Assembly: GCA_030549495.1 (NCBI GenBank)
Contig: JAUIRK010000905.1
Coordinates: 5,001 to 69,000, forward strand
Reading direction: 5' to 3'
Length of the DNA stretch: 64,000 nt
Origin: Nectonema munidae
Lineage: Eukaryota > Nematomorpha > Nectonematoida > Nectonematidae
Position numbers and translations under genes: made by a program. This document shows positions 11,486 to 23,100 of the stretch, piece by piece. Positions within the stretch are counted from its first letter, which is position 1; each line of letters starts with the position of its first letter. Under the pieces are notes generated by a model. The model saw only the letters and a list, made by a program, of their open reading frames with translations, did not search any database and was not told the origin of the DNA.

Positions 11486-11630
11486 CAGTAGAATCTCGCT
11501 ACTATGCCCCCTCGGTACTATGCCACTCTCGCTACTATGCCACTTTCACTCGGTCCGGACAAAATTCAGTAGAAAATAAACTTACTATGCCACCACCTAA
11601 TCTCGCTATTATGCCACTATTTATTTGTGT
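11486..11630 (+). repeat. Subterminal iterations ACTATGCC in the pogo element
   Basis: The motif ACTATGCC, mostly preceded by CTCGCT or TCGGT, occurs at 11501, 11517, 11534 and 11584, with ATTATGCC at 11608. The copies are in the same orientation within 115 bp of the terminus. Repeated subterminal motifs of this kind commonly bind the transposase; that role is inferred here. Confidence 0.8.
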
Positions 11631-11724
11631 GTTGCGTTTTTTAATTATATTTCTCAACTTTTTTTACAAAATTAATGAATATATTTTTTTAGATTTATTG
11701 TTTTTATTTGCGTAAAAAATTAAC

Positions 11725-13281
11725 ATGTCAGATATAAAACGCAAGCGAACCGATTTCACTCTAAAGCAGAAAAAAGAAATTATTGATGCCGAAAAAAAAT
11801 GAGCCTAATCAGTCCAAGCTGGCCAGAGAAATAAGCAAGAAATGGGGTATTGAAGTGAAGAGAACTACGGTAAAAAGCATTCTCAGCAAAAAGGATGCAA
11901 TCGAGGCTGCAATCAAAACTGGATTTTCATCGAAACGCGTTAAGTTGACGCAGGCTCACGATCCAAATCTCGATGAAGGGGTGCTCATGTGGCTGAAGCA
12001 AGCGAGAGGACACAATCTGCCTGTCAGTGGAAGTCTGGTCAAAGAAAAGGCAATGAAACTGGCCGAGATAATGCACATTCCGGGATTCATGGCAAGCGAC
12101 GGTTGGCTGGACAATTTCAAAAGCGTCACGGCATTACTTTTAAAACAATACAAGGAGAAGCAGGAGCGGTAAATTTGCAATCTCTTTTTGAGTGGCAACA
12201 ACAGGTTCTCCGACCTTTGCTTGCACAATTTTCTGCAGAAGACGTCTTCAATCTAGACGAAACTGGACTCTTCTGGCAGCTGCTACCAAACAAGACCATG
12301 GCTTTCAGAGGAGAGCGGTGCACTGGAGGTAAAAAAAGTAAGCAAAGAATCACTCTTCTGGTTGGAGCAAACATGAGCGGCAACGAAAAGCTTCCTCTTC
12401 TGGTGATTGGCAATTCAAAGAAACCGCGTGCCTTCAAAAACAAAAAAATTCCGGTGACATACAAGGCAAATTCGAAAGCGTGGATGACGGCGGAGCTCTT
12501 CGAAGAAACATTGCGTGAGTGGAACGAGCGACTCGTCAAGCAGGGACGCAAAGTGCTGCTTTGTCTCGCTAACTTCTGTGGCCACCCATCTGATCTCCAG
12601 TTCGACAATATAAAGCTGCTATTTTTTCCTCCTAACACAACATCAATCTCGCAACCAATGGATCAGGGGGTTATAGAGAGTCTCAAACGCCACTACAAGA
12701 AACTTTTGCTCTCTCGCAGGCTTGAAGCCATAGACGAGGAAAGAGAGTTTAAGTTCACGTTGCTTGATGCTCTACACGTTGCCCGGTATGCTTGGGAGCA
12801 GGTTAACAAATCGGTCATCAAAAACTGTTTTGTAAAAGCTAAGTTTGTGGAAGAAGAAATTGATCAGATTGAGCCAAAAGATGAAGAGTTGCTCGAGATT
12901 TGGAATGCTTTGCCTACTGAGGAAAAGATGCACAATAACGAGGAGATTGAGCTAACTGACTTTCTCAATGCTGACGAGCGTCTCGCAACTAGTGGCTCTC
13001 TTCCGCTAGAGGAGATTGCTGAGGAAGTGCTGAAAAGCAAGGAACAAATTGAAAGCGAAGACGACAAGGAAACTATCGAAGAGGAAGTGGTTCAATTCCA
13101 AGAAGCCCAAAGAGCGTGGAGCACTGTTCGAAAATTTATGCAGCATTGTAGCGTAAAGCTCAAAGTGATGCAAGCGTGCGATTGTTTAGATCAAGAAATG
13201 CTTGAGATCCGCCATATGAAAATGCGTCAGACAACCATTTTTGAGAGCTTTGGAATAGGACACAAATATATAAAAAAATAA
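11725..13281 (+). pseudogene. Tigger/pogo transposase, two frameshifts and a catalytic Asp lost
   Basis: The protein starts at ATG 11725 with a CENP-B-type N-terminal helix-turn-helix (MSDIKRKRTDFTLKQKKEII). The frame stops at TGA 11800 after an A8 run. The next frame (about 11783-12172) carries the rest of the DNA-binding region (KLAREISKKWGIEVKR; the second HTH around DEGVLMWLKQARGHNLPVSG; SDGWLDNFK). Near 12120 the frame returns to the first and stays open to 13281 with the DDE_1 domain: VFNLDETGLFW (first Asp), VLLCLANFCGHP and SQPMDQGVIES (third Asp). In the middle motif the expected LDN is LAN (codon GCT at 12568-12570), so the second catalytic Asp is lost. Length and domain order fit Tigger transposases. 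It is almost certainly inactive. Confidence 0.93.
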
Positions 13282-16200
13282 AACTGTTTTTTAATAAATG
13301 TGATTTTATTTGAAAAAATAAGTGTTTGGATGCTGCCTGTTGATTTAGTGCTCGTTGTTTGTTAATGCCTGTGTTTGAGTGCTCTCTGTTTGTAACTGCC
13401 TGCGTTTGAGTGTTACCTGTTTGCGTCGGCCTATGTCTAAGTGCTCGCTGTTTGTGCCTGCCTGTGTTTAATTCCACCTTGTTTGTGCTTGCGTATGTTG
13501 GGTTCTCCCTATTTGAGAGCCTGCCTGTGTTTAAGTGCTCCCTGTTTCTGCTTGCTTATTGTTTAAGTGCTCCTTGTTTGTGCCTGACCGTGTTTGGGTG
13601 CTTCCTGTTGATTGAGTGCTCGTCGTTTGTTCCTGCCTGTGTTTGAGTGCTTCCGGTTTTTGCCTGTATGTGCCTTTCTGTGTTTGAGTGCCCTCTGTTG
13701 GTGCTTGCCTGTGTTAAAGTGCTCCCTTTTTGTGACTGAATCTGTTTAAGTGCTCCCTGTTTGAGCTTGCATGTATTTAACGGTTCCCTATTTGTGCCAG
13801 CCTGTGTTTAAGTCCTCCCTGTTAGTGCCTGCCTGTGTTTGAGTGCTCACTTTTTGAGCCTGCCTGTGTTTGAGTGCTCCTTGTTTGTGTCTGCCTGTGT
13901 TACAGTGCCCCATGTTTGAGTGCCTCCTGTTTATGCCTGCTTGTGTTTGAATGCCCACTGTTGGTGTTTGCCTGTGTTAAAGTGCTCCCTTTTTGTGTCT
14001 GTCTCTGTTTAAGTGCTCCCTGTTTGTGCCTGCCTGTGTTTAAGTCAACCCTGTTTGTGCCTGCGTGTGTTTGGTTCTCCCTTTTTGAGTGCCTGCCTAT
14101 GTTTAAGTGCTCCTTGTTTCTGCTTGACTATTGTTTAAGTCCTACCTGTGTTTAAGTGCTTCTTGTTTGTGCCTGTGTGTGTTTGAGTGCTCCCTCTTGA
14201 TAGAGTGCTCGTTGTTTGTTCCTGCCTGTGTTTGAGTGCTCCCTATTTTGCCTGTGTTTGTTTGAGTGCCCTCTGTTGGACTTGCCTGTGTTTAAGTGTT
14301 CCCTTTTTGTGCTTAAATCTGTTTAAGTGCTTGCATGTGGTTAAGTCGACCCTGTTTATGCCTTTCTGTGTCGGGTGCTCCCTGTGTTTCAGTGCCTGCA
14401 TGTGTTTAAGTGCTCCCTTTTCTTCTTGCCCTCGTTGTTTGTGTCTGACTGTGTTTGGATGCTGCCTGTTGATTTAGTGCTCGCTGTTTGTTAATGCCTA
14501 TGTGTGAGTGCTCTCTGTTTGTAACTGCATGCGTTTGAGTGTTTCCTGTTTGCGCCTGCCTATGTCTAAATGCTCGCTGTTTGTGCCTGCCTGTGTTTAA
14601 TTCCACCTTGTTTGTGCTTGCGTATGTTGGGTTCTCCCTATTTGAGTGCCTGCCTGTGTTTAAGTGGTCCCTGTTTCTTCTTGCTTATTGTGTCCTCCCT
14701 GTTTGTGCCTACCTGTGTTTGAGTGCTCACTTTTTGAGCCTGCCTCTGTTTGAGTGCTCCTTGTTTGTGTCTGCCTGTGTTAGAGTGTCCCATGTTTGAG
14801 TGCCTCCTGTTTATGCCTGCTTGAGGTTTGAATGCCCAATGTTAGTGTTTTCCTGTGTTAAAGTGTTACCTTTTTGTGCCTGTCTCTGTTTAAGTGCTCC
14901 CTGTTTGTGACTGAATGTGTTTGAGTGCTCCCTGTTTGATCCTTCCTGTGTTTGAGTGCTCCTTGTTTGTGTCTGCCTGTGTTATCGTGCCCTATGTTTG
15001 TGCCTGCCTCTGTTTGAGTGCCTCCTGTTGTTTGAGTGCTCCCTGTTTGTGTCTGTCTGTGCTTGAGTGCCCCATATTTGTGCCTGCCTGTGTTTGAGTG
15101 CCTTCTGTTTGTGTCCTCCTTGTTTGTGCGTTACTGTGTTTGTGTGGCCCCAGTAGGTATTTACCTGTTTTAAAGTGCTCCCTTTTTCTGCCTGAATCTG
15201 TTTAAGTGCTACCTGTTTGTGCTTGCATGCGTCTAAGTTTTCCCTGTTTGTGCCTGCCTGTGTTTAAATCCTCCCTGTTTGTGCCTGCCTGTGTTTGAGT
15301 GCTCCCTGTTTGTGCCTGTCTGTGTTTGAGTGCTCCCTGTTTGAACCTGCCTTTGTTTGAGTGCTCCTTATTTGTGTCTGCCTGTGTTATAGTGCCCCAT
15401 GTTTGAGTCCCTCTTGTTTTTGCCTGCTTGTGCCTTCCTGTGTTTGAATGCCCCTTGTTGGTGCTTGCCGGTGTTAAAGTACTCCCTTTTTGAGCCTGAA
15501 TCTGTTTTAGTGCTCCTTGTTTGTGCCTGCCTGTGTTTAAGTCCACACTGTTTGTGCCTGCGTGTGTTAGGTTCTCCCTGTTTGAGTGCCTGCCTATGTT
15601 TAAGTGCTCTTTGTTTCTGTTGACTATTGTTTAAGTGTTTATTGTTTGTGCCTGCCTGTGTTTGAGTGCTCCCTGTTGATAGAGTGCTCGTTGTTTGTTC
15701 CTGCCTGTGTTTGAGTGCTCACTATTTTGCCTGTTTGAGTGCTCCCTATTTTGCCTATGTTTGTTTGAGTGCCCTCTGTTTGTACTTGCCTGTGTTTAAG
15801 TGTTCCTTTTTGTGCTTAAATCTGTTTAAGTTCTCCTTGTTTGTGCCTGCCGTGTTTGGGTGCTTCCTGTTGATTGAGTGCTCGTCGTTTGTTCCTACCT
15901 GTGTTTGAGTGCTTCCTGTTTTTGCCTGTATGTGCTTTCTGTGTTTGATTGCCCTCTGTTGGTGCTTGCCTGTGTTAAAGTGCTCCCTTTTTGTGACTGA
16001 ATCTGTTTAAGTGCTCCCTGTTTGAGCTTGCATGTATTTAACGGTTTCCTGTTTGTGCCAGCCTGTGTTTAAGTCCTCCCTGTTAGTGCCTGCCTGTGTT
16101 TGAGTGCTCCCTTTTTGAGCCTGCCTGTGTTTGAGTGCTCCTTGTTTGTGTCTGCCTGTGTTATAGTGCCCCATGTTTGAGTGCCTCCTGTTTATGCCTG

Positions 16201-19200
16201 CTTGTTTTTGAATGCCCCTTGTTGGTACTTGCCTGTTTTAAAGTGCTACCTTTTTGCGCCTGCCTGTGTTTGAGTGCTGCCTGTTTGAGCTTTCCTGTGT
16301 TTGAGTGCTCCCTGTTTGAGCCTTCCTGTTGGTGAGTGCTCCTTGTTTGTGTCTGCCTGTGTTATAGTGCCCTATGTTTGTGCCTGCCTCTGTTTGAGTG
16401 CCTCCTTTTGTTTGAGTGCTCCCTGTTTGTGTCTGTCTGTGCATGAGTCCCCCATATTTGTGCCTGCCTGTGTTTGAGTTCCTTCTGTTTGTGCCTGACT
16501 GTGTTTGTGTCCTCCTTGTTTTTGCGTTCCTGTGTTTGTGTGGCCCCAGTAGGTGTTTACCTGTTTTAAAGTGCTCCCTTTTTCTGCCTGAATCTGTTTA
16601 TGTGCTACCTGTTTGTGCTTGCATGTGTTTAAGTTTTCCCTGTTTGTGCATGCATGTGTTTAAATCCTCCCTGTTTGTGCCTGCCTGTGTTTGAGTGCTC
16701 CCTTTTTGAGCCTGCCTGTGTTTGAGTGCTCCTTGTTTTTGTCTGCTTTTGTTATAGTGCCCCATGTTTGAGTGCCTCCTGTTTATGCCTGCTTGTGTTT
16801 GAATGCCTACTGTTGGTGTTTGCCTGTGTTAAAGTGCTCCCTTTTTGTGCCGGTCTCTGTTTAAGTGCTCCCTGTTTGTGCCTGCCTGTGTTTAAGTCAA
16901 CCCTGTTTGTGCCTGCGTGTGTTGGGTTCTCCCTGTTTGAGTGCCTGCCTATGTTTAAGTGCTCCTTGTTTCTGCTTGACTATTGTTTAAGTCCTACCTG
17001 TGTTTAAGTGCTCCTTGTTTGTGCCTGCCTGTGTTTGAGTGGTCCCTCTTGATAGAGTGCTCGTTGTTTGTTTCTGCCTGTGTTTGAGTGCTCCCTATTT
17101 TGCCTGTGTTTGAGTGCTCCCTATTTTGCCTGTGTTTGTTTGAGTGCCATCTGTTGGTACTTGCCTGTGTTTAAGTGTTCCCTTTTTGTGCTTAAATCTG
17201 TTTAAGTGCTTGCATGTGGTTAAGTCCACCCTGTTTATGCCTTTCTGTGTCGGGTGCTCCCTGGGTTTCAGTGCCTGCATGTGTTTAAGTGCTCCCTTTT
17301 CTCCTTGCCCACGTTGTTTGTGTCTGACTGTGTTTGGATGCTGCCTGTTGATTTAGTGCTTGTTGTTTGTTAATGCCTATGTTTGAGTGCTCTCTGTTTG
17401 TAACTGCCTGATTTTGAGTGTTACCTATTTGCGCCTGCCTATGTCTAAGTGCTCGCTGTTTGTGCCTGCCTGTGTTTAATTCCACCTTGTTTGTGCTTGC
17501 GTATGTCGGGTTCTCCCTATTTGAGTGCTTGTCTGTGTTTAAGTGCTCCTTGTTTCTGCTTGCTTATTGTTTAAGTGCTCCTTGTTTGTGCCTGACCGCG
17601 TTTGGGTGCTTCCTGTTGATTGAGTGCTCGTCGTTTGTTCCTGCCTGTGTTTGAGTGCTTCCTGTTTTTGCCTGTATGTGCCTTCCTGTGTTTGAGTGCC
17701 CTCTGTTGGTGCTTGCTGTGTTAAAGTGCTCCTTTTTGTGCCTGAATCTGTTTAAGTGCTCCCTGTTTGAGCTTGTATGTGTTCCCTGTTTGTGCCAGCC
17801 TGTGATTAAGTCCTCCCTGTGTTTGAGTGCTCCCTTTTTGAGCCTGCCTGTGTTTGAGTGCTCCTTGTTTGTATCTGCCTGTGTTATAGTGCCTCCTGTT
17901 TATGCCTGCTTGTTTTTGAATGCCCCCTGTTGGTGCTTGCCTGTGTTAAAGTGCTACTTTTTGCGCCTGTCTGTTTTGAGTGCTCCCTGTTTGAGCCTTC
18001 CTGTGTTTGAGTGCTCCCTGTTTGAGTGCTCCTTGTTTGTGTCTGCCTGTGTTATCGTGCCCTATGTTTGTTCCTGCCTCTGTTTGTGTGCCTCCTTTTG
18101 TTTGAGTGCTCCCTGTTTGTGTCTGTCTGTGCTTGAGTGCCCCATATTTGTGCCTGCCTGTGTTTGAGTGCCTTTTGTTTGTGCCTGACTGTGTTTGTGT
18201 CCTTCTTGTTTGTGCGTTCCTGTGTTTGTGTGGCCCCAGTAGGTGTTTACCTGTTTTAAAGTGCTCCCTTTTTCTGCCTGAATCTGTTTAAGTGCTACCT
18301 GTTTGTGCTTGCATGTGTTTAAGTTTTCCCTGTTTGTGCATGCCTGTGTTTAAATACTCCCTGTTTGTGCCTGCCTGTGTTTGAGTGCTCCCTTTTTGAG
18401 CCTGCCTGTGTTTGATTGCTCCTTGTTTGTTTCTGCCTGTGTTATAGTGCCCCATGTTTGAGTGCCTCCTGTTTATGCCTGCTTGTGTTTGAATGCCCAC
18501 TGTTGGTGTTTGCCTGTTTTAAAGTGCTTCCTTTTTGTGCCTGTCTCTGTTTAAGTGCTCCCTGTTTGTGCCTACCTGTGTTTAAGTCAACCCTGTTTGT
18601 GCCTGCGTGTGTTGGGTTCTCCCTGTTTAAGTGCTCCTTGTTTGTGCCTGCCTGTGTTTGAGTGCTCCCTGTTGATAGAGTGCTCGTTGTTTGTTCCTGC
18701 CTGTGTTTGAGTGCTCCCTATTTTGCCTGTGTTTGAGTGCGCCCTATTTTGCCTGTGTGTGTTTGAGTGCCCTCTGTTGGTAATTGCCTGTGTTTAAGTG
18801 TTCCCTTTTTGTGCTTAAATCTGTTTATGTGCTTGCATGTTGTTAAGTCCACCCTTTTTATGCCTTTCTGTGGCGGGTGCTCCCTGTGTTTCAGTGCCTG
18901 CCTGTGTTTAAGTGCTCCCTTCTCTCCTTGCCCTCGTTGTTTGTGTCTGACTGTGTTTGAATTCTCACTGTTGATTTAGTGCTCGTTGTTTGTTAATGCC
19001 TGTGTTTGAGTGCTTTCTGTTTGTAACTGCCTGCGTTTGAGTGTTACCTGTTTGCGCCTGCCTGTGTCTAAGTGCTCGCTGTTTGTGCCTGCCTGTGTTT
19101 AATTCCACATTGTTTGTGCTTGCATATGTTGGGTTCTCGCTATTTGAGTGCTCCCTGTTTCTGCTTGCTTATTGTTTAAATCCTACCTGTGTTTAAGTGC

Positions 19201-20033
19201 CCCTTGTTAGTCCTTGACCGTGTTTGGGTGCTCCCTGTTGATTGAGTGCTCGTCATTTGTTCCTGCCTGTGTTTGAGCGCTCCCTGTTTTTGCCTGTATA
19301 TGCTTCCTGTGTTTGAGTGCCCTCTGTTGTTGCTTGCCTGTGTTGTGCTTGAAACTGTTTAAGTGCTCCCTGTTTGGGCTTGCATGTGTGTAAGTGTTCT
19401 CTGTTTGTGCCTGACTGTGTTTAAGTCCTCCCTGTATTTGAGTGCTCCTTGTTTGTGTCTGCCTGTGTTATAGTGGCCCATTTTTGTGGCTGCCTCTGTT
19501 TGAGTGCCTCGTTTTTGCCTGCCTGTTGTTTAAGTGCTCCCTGTGTTATAGAACCCCGTATTTGTGCCTGCCTGTGTTAAAGTGCTACCTTTTTGCGCCT
19601 GCTTGTGTTTGAGTGCACCCTGTTTGAGCCTTCCTGTGTTTGAGTGCCCCTTGTTTGTGTCTGCCTGTGTTATAGTGCCCTATGTTTGTTCCTGCCTCTG
19701 TTTGAGTGCCTCCTTTTGTTTGAGTGCTCCCTGTTTGTGTCTGTCTGTGCTTGAGTGCCCCATATTTGTGTCTGCCTGTGTTTGAGTGCCTTTTGTTTGT
19801 GCCTGACTGTGTTTGTGTCCTTCTTGTTTGTGCGTTCCTGTGTTTGTGTGGCCCCAGTAGGTGTTTACCTGTTTTAAAGTGCTCCCTTTTTCTGCCTGAA
19901 TCTGTTTAAGTGCTACCTGTTTGTGCTTGGACGTGTTTAAGTTTTCCCTGTTTGTGCATGCCTGTGTTTAAATACTCCCTGTTTGTGCCTGCCTGTGTTT
20001 GAGTGCTCCTTTTTTGAGCCTGCCTGTGTTTGA

Positions 20034-23000
20034 GTGCTCCTTGTTTGTTTCTGCCTGTGTTATAGTGCCCCATGTTTGAGTGCCTCCTGTTTATGCCTGC
20101 TTGTGTTTGAATGTCCACTGTTGGTGTTTGCCTGTTTTAAAGTGCTTCCTTTTTGTGCCTGTCTCTGTTTAAGTGCTCCCTGTTTGTGCCTGCCTGTGTT
20201 TAAGTCAACCCTGTTTGTGCCTGCGTGTTTTGGGTTCTCCCTGTTTAAGTGCTCCTTGTTTCTGCTTGACTATTGTTTAAGTCCTACCTGTTTTAAGTGC
20301 TCCTTGTTTGTGCCTGCCTGTGTTTGAGTGCTCCCTGTTGATAGAGTGCTCGTTGTTTGTTCCTGCCTGTGTTTGAGTGCTCCCTATTTTGCCTGTGTTT
20401 GAGTGCTCCCTATTTTACCTGTGTTTGTTTGAGTGCCCTCTGTTGGTACTTGCCTGTGTTTAAGTGTTCCCTTTTTGTGCTTAAATCTGTTTAAGTGCTT
20501 GCATGTGGTTAAGTCCACCCTGTTTATGCCTTTCTGTGTCGGGTGCTCCCTGTGTTTCAGTGCCTGCATGTGTTTAAGTACTCCCTTTTCTCCTTGCCCT
20601 CGTTGTTTGTGTCTGACTGTGTTTGGATGCTGCCTGTTGATTTAGTGCTCGTTGTTTGTTAATGCCTATGTTTGAGTGCTTTCTGTTTGTAACTGCCTGC
20701 GTTTGAGTGTTACCTGTTTGCGTCGGCCTATGTCTAAGTGCTCGCTGTTTGTGCCTGCCTGTGTTTAATTCCACCTTGTTTGTGCTTGCGTATGTTGGGT
20801 TCTCCCTATTTGAGTGCCTGCCTGTGTTTAAGTGCTCCCTGTTTCTGCTTGCTTATTGTTTAAGTGCTCCTTGTTTGTGCCTGACCGTGTTTGGGTGCTT
20901 CCTGTTGATTGAGTGCTCGTCGTTTGTTCCTGCCTGTGTTTGAGTGCTTCCGGTTTTTGCCTGTATGTGCCTTTCTGTGTTTGAGTGCCCTCTGTTGGTG
21001 CTTGCCTGTGTTAAAGTGCTCCCTTTTTGTGACTGAATCTGTTTAAGTGCTCCCTGTTTGAGCTTGCATGTATTTAACGGTTCCTTATTTGTGCCAGCCT
21101 GTGTTTAAGTCCTCCCTGTTAGTGCCTGCCTGTGTTTGAGTGCTCACTTTTTGAGCCTGCCTGTGTTTGAGTGCTCCTTGTTTGTGTCTGCCTGTGTTAT
21201 AGTCCCCCATGTTTGAGTGCCTCCTGTTTATGCCTGCTTGTGTTTGAATGCCCACTGTTGGTGTTTGCCTGTTTTAAAGTGCTTCCTTTTTGTGCCTGTC
21301 TCTGTTTAAGTGCTCCCTGTTTGTGCCTGCCTGTGTTTAAGTCAACCCTGTTTGTGCCTGCGTGTTTTGGGTTCTCCCTGTTTAAGTGCTCCTTGTTTCT
21401 GCTTGACTATTGTTTAAGTCCTACCTGTTTTAAGTGCTCCTTGTTTGTGCCTGCCTGTGTTTGAGTGCTCCCTGTTGATAGAGTGCTCGTTGTTTGTTCC
21501 TGCCTGTGTTTGAGTGCTCCCTATTTTGCCTGTGTTTGAGTGCTCCCTATTTTACCTGTGTTTGTTTGAGTGCCCTCTGTTGGTACTTGCCTGTGTTTAA
21601 GTGTTCCCTTTTTGTGCTTAAATCTGTTTAAGTGCTTGCATGTGGTTAAGTCCACCCTGTTTATGCCTTTCTGTGTCGGGTGCTCCCTGTGTTTCAGTGC
21701 CTGCATGTGTTTAAGTACTCCCTTTTCTCCTTGCCCTCGTTGTTTGTGTCTGACTGTGTTTGGATGCTGCCTGTTGATTTAGTGCTCGTTGTTTGTTAAT
21801 GCCTATGTTTGAGTGCTTTCTGTTTGTAACTGCCTGCGTTTGAGTGTTACCTGTTTGCGTCGGCCTATGTCTAAGTGCTCGCTGTTTGTGCCTGCCTGTG
21901 TTTAATTCCACCTTGTTTGTGCTTGCGTATGTTGGGTTCTCCCTATTTGAGTGCCTGCCTGTGTTTAAGTGCTCCCTGTTTCTGCTTGCTTATTGTTTAG
22001 TCCTCCTTGTTTGTGCCTGACCGTGTTTGGGTGCTTCCTGTTGATTGAGTGCTCGTCGTTTGTTCCTGCCTGTGTTTGAGTGCTACCTGTTTTTGCCTGT
22101 TTGTGCCTTTCTGTGTTTGAGTGCCCTCTGTTGGTGCTTGCCTGTGTTAAAGTGCTCCCTTTTTGTGACTGAATCTGTTTAAGTGCTCCCTGTTTGAGCT
22201 TGCATGTATTTAACGGTTCCTTATTTGTGCCAGCCTGTGTTTAAGTCCTCCCTGTTAGTGCCTGCCTGTGTTTGAGTGCTCACTTTTTGAGCCTGCCTGT
22301 GTTTGAGTGCTCCTTGTTTGTGTCTGCCTGTGTTATAGTCCCCCATGTTTGAGTGCCTCCTGTTTATGCCTGCTTGTGTTTGAATGCCCACTGTTGGTGT
22401 TTGCCTGTGTTAAAGTGCTCCCTTTTTGTGTCTGTCTCTGTTTAAGTGCTCCCTGTTTGTGCCTGCCTGTGTTTAAGTCAACCCTGTTTGTGCCTGCGTG
22501 TGTTGGGTTCTCCCTTTTTGAGGGCCTGCCTATGTTTAAGTGCTCCTTGTTTCTGCTTGACTATTGTTTAAGTTCTACCTGTGTTTAAGTGCTCCTTGTT
22601 TGTGCCTGTGTGTGTTTGAGTGCTCCCTCTTGATAGAGTGCTCGTTGTTTGTTCCTGCCTGTGTTTGAGTGCTCCCTATTTTGCCTGTGTTTGAGTGCTC
22701 CCTATTTTGCCTGTGTTTGTTTGAATGCCCTCTGTTGGTACTTACCTGTGTTTAAGTGTTCCCTTTTTGTGCTTAAATCTGTTTAAGTGCTTGCATGTGG
22801 TTAAGTCCACCCTGTTTATGTCTTTCTGTGTCGGGTGCTCCCTGTGTTTCAGTGCCTGCATGTGTTTAAGTGCTCCCTTTTCTTCTTGCCCTCGTTGTTT
22901 GTGTCTGACTGTGTTTGGATGCTGCCTGTTGATTTAGTGCTCGCTGTTTGTTAATGCCTATGTGTGAGTGCTCTCTATTTGTAACTGCCTGCGTTTGAGT

Positions 23001-23100
23001 GTTACCTGTTTGCGCCTGCCTATGTCTAAATGCTCGCTGTTTGTGCCTGCCTGTGTTTAATTCCACCTTGTTTGTGCTTGCGTATGTTGGGTTCTCCCTA
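20034..23100 (+). repeat. About 1137-bp higher-order unit, three tandem copies
   Basis: Matching segments start at 20034, 21171 and 22307, a spacing of 1137 and 1136 bp. Between the first two copies long stretches are identical: for example, 20384-20774 and 21521-21911 carry the same two minus-strand frames without change. The third copy is more diverged. The pattern indicates recent tandem amplification inside block 2. Confidence 0.88.

Larger units (their letters stand above)
11486..13321 (+). mobile_element. pogo/Tigger-type element, 3' end missing
   Basis: The 5' terminus CAGTAGAATCTCGCTACTAT follows a TA at 11484-11485, as in pogo/Tigger elements, which duplicate TA. The element contains a transposase pseudogene and an AATAAA signal after its stop (13291 region). 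No matching 3' inverted terminus is present: about 40 bases after the stop the sequence passes directly into minisatellite (13322). The body is clearly GC-richer than the flanking unique DNA, which suggests a comparatively recent arrival. The matching duplicated flank at 42594 lacks the element and continues into other sequence, which looks like the empty site. Confidence 0.9.

Noticed and set aside
11989-12160. Out-of-frame N-terminal extension of the 430-codon transposase frame
   Set aside because: The true N-terminal domain lies in the neighbouring frame up to about 12120; the frame-1 sequence before that point has no HTH pattern and is a shadow.
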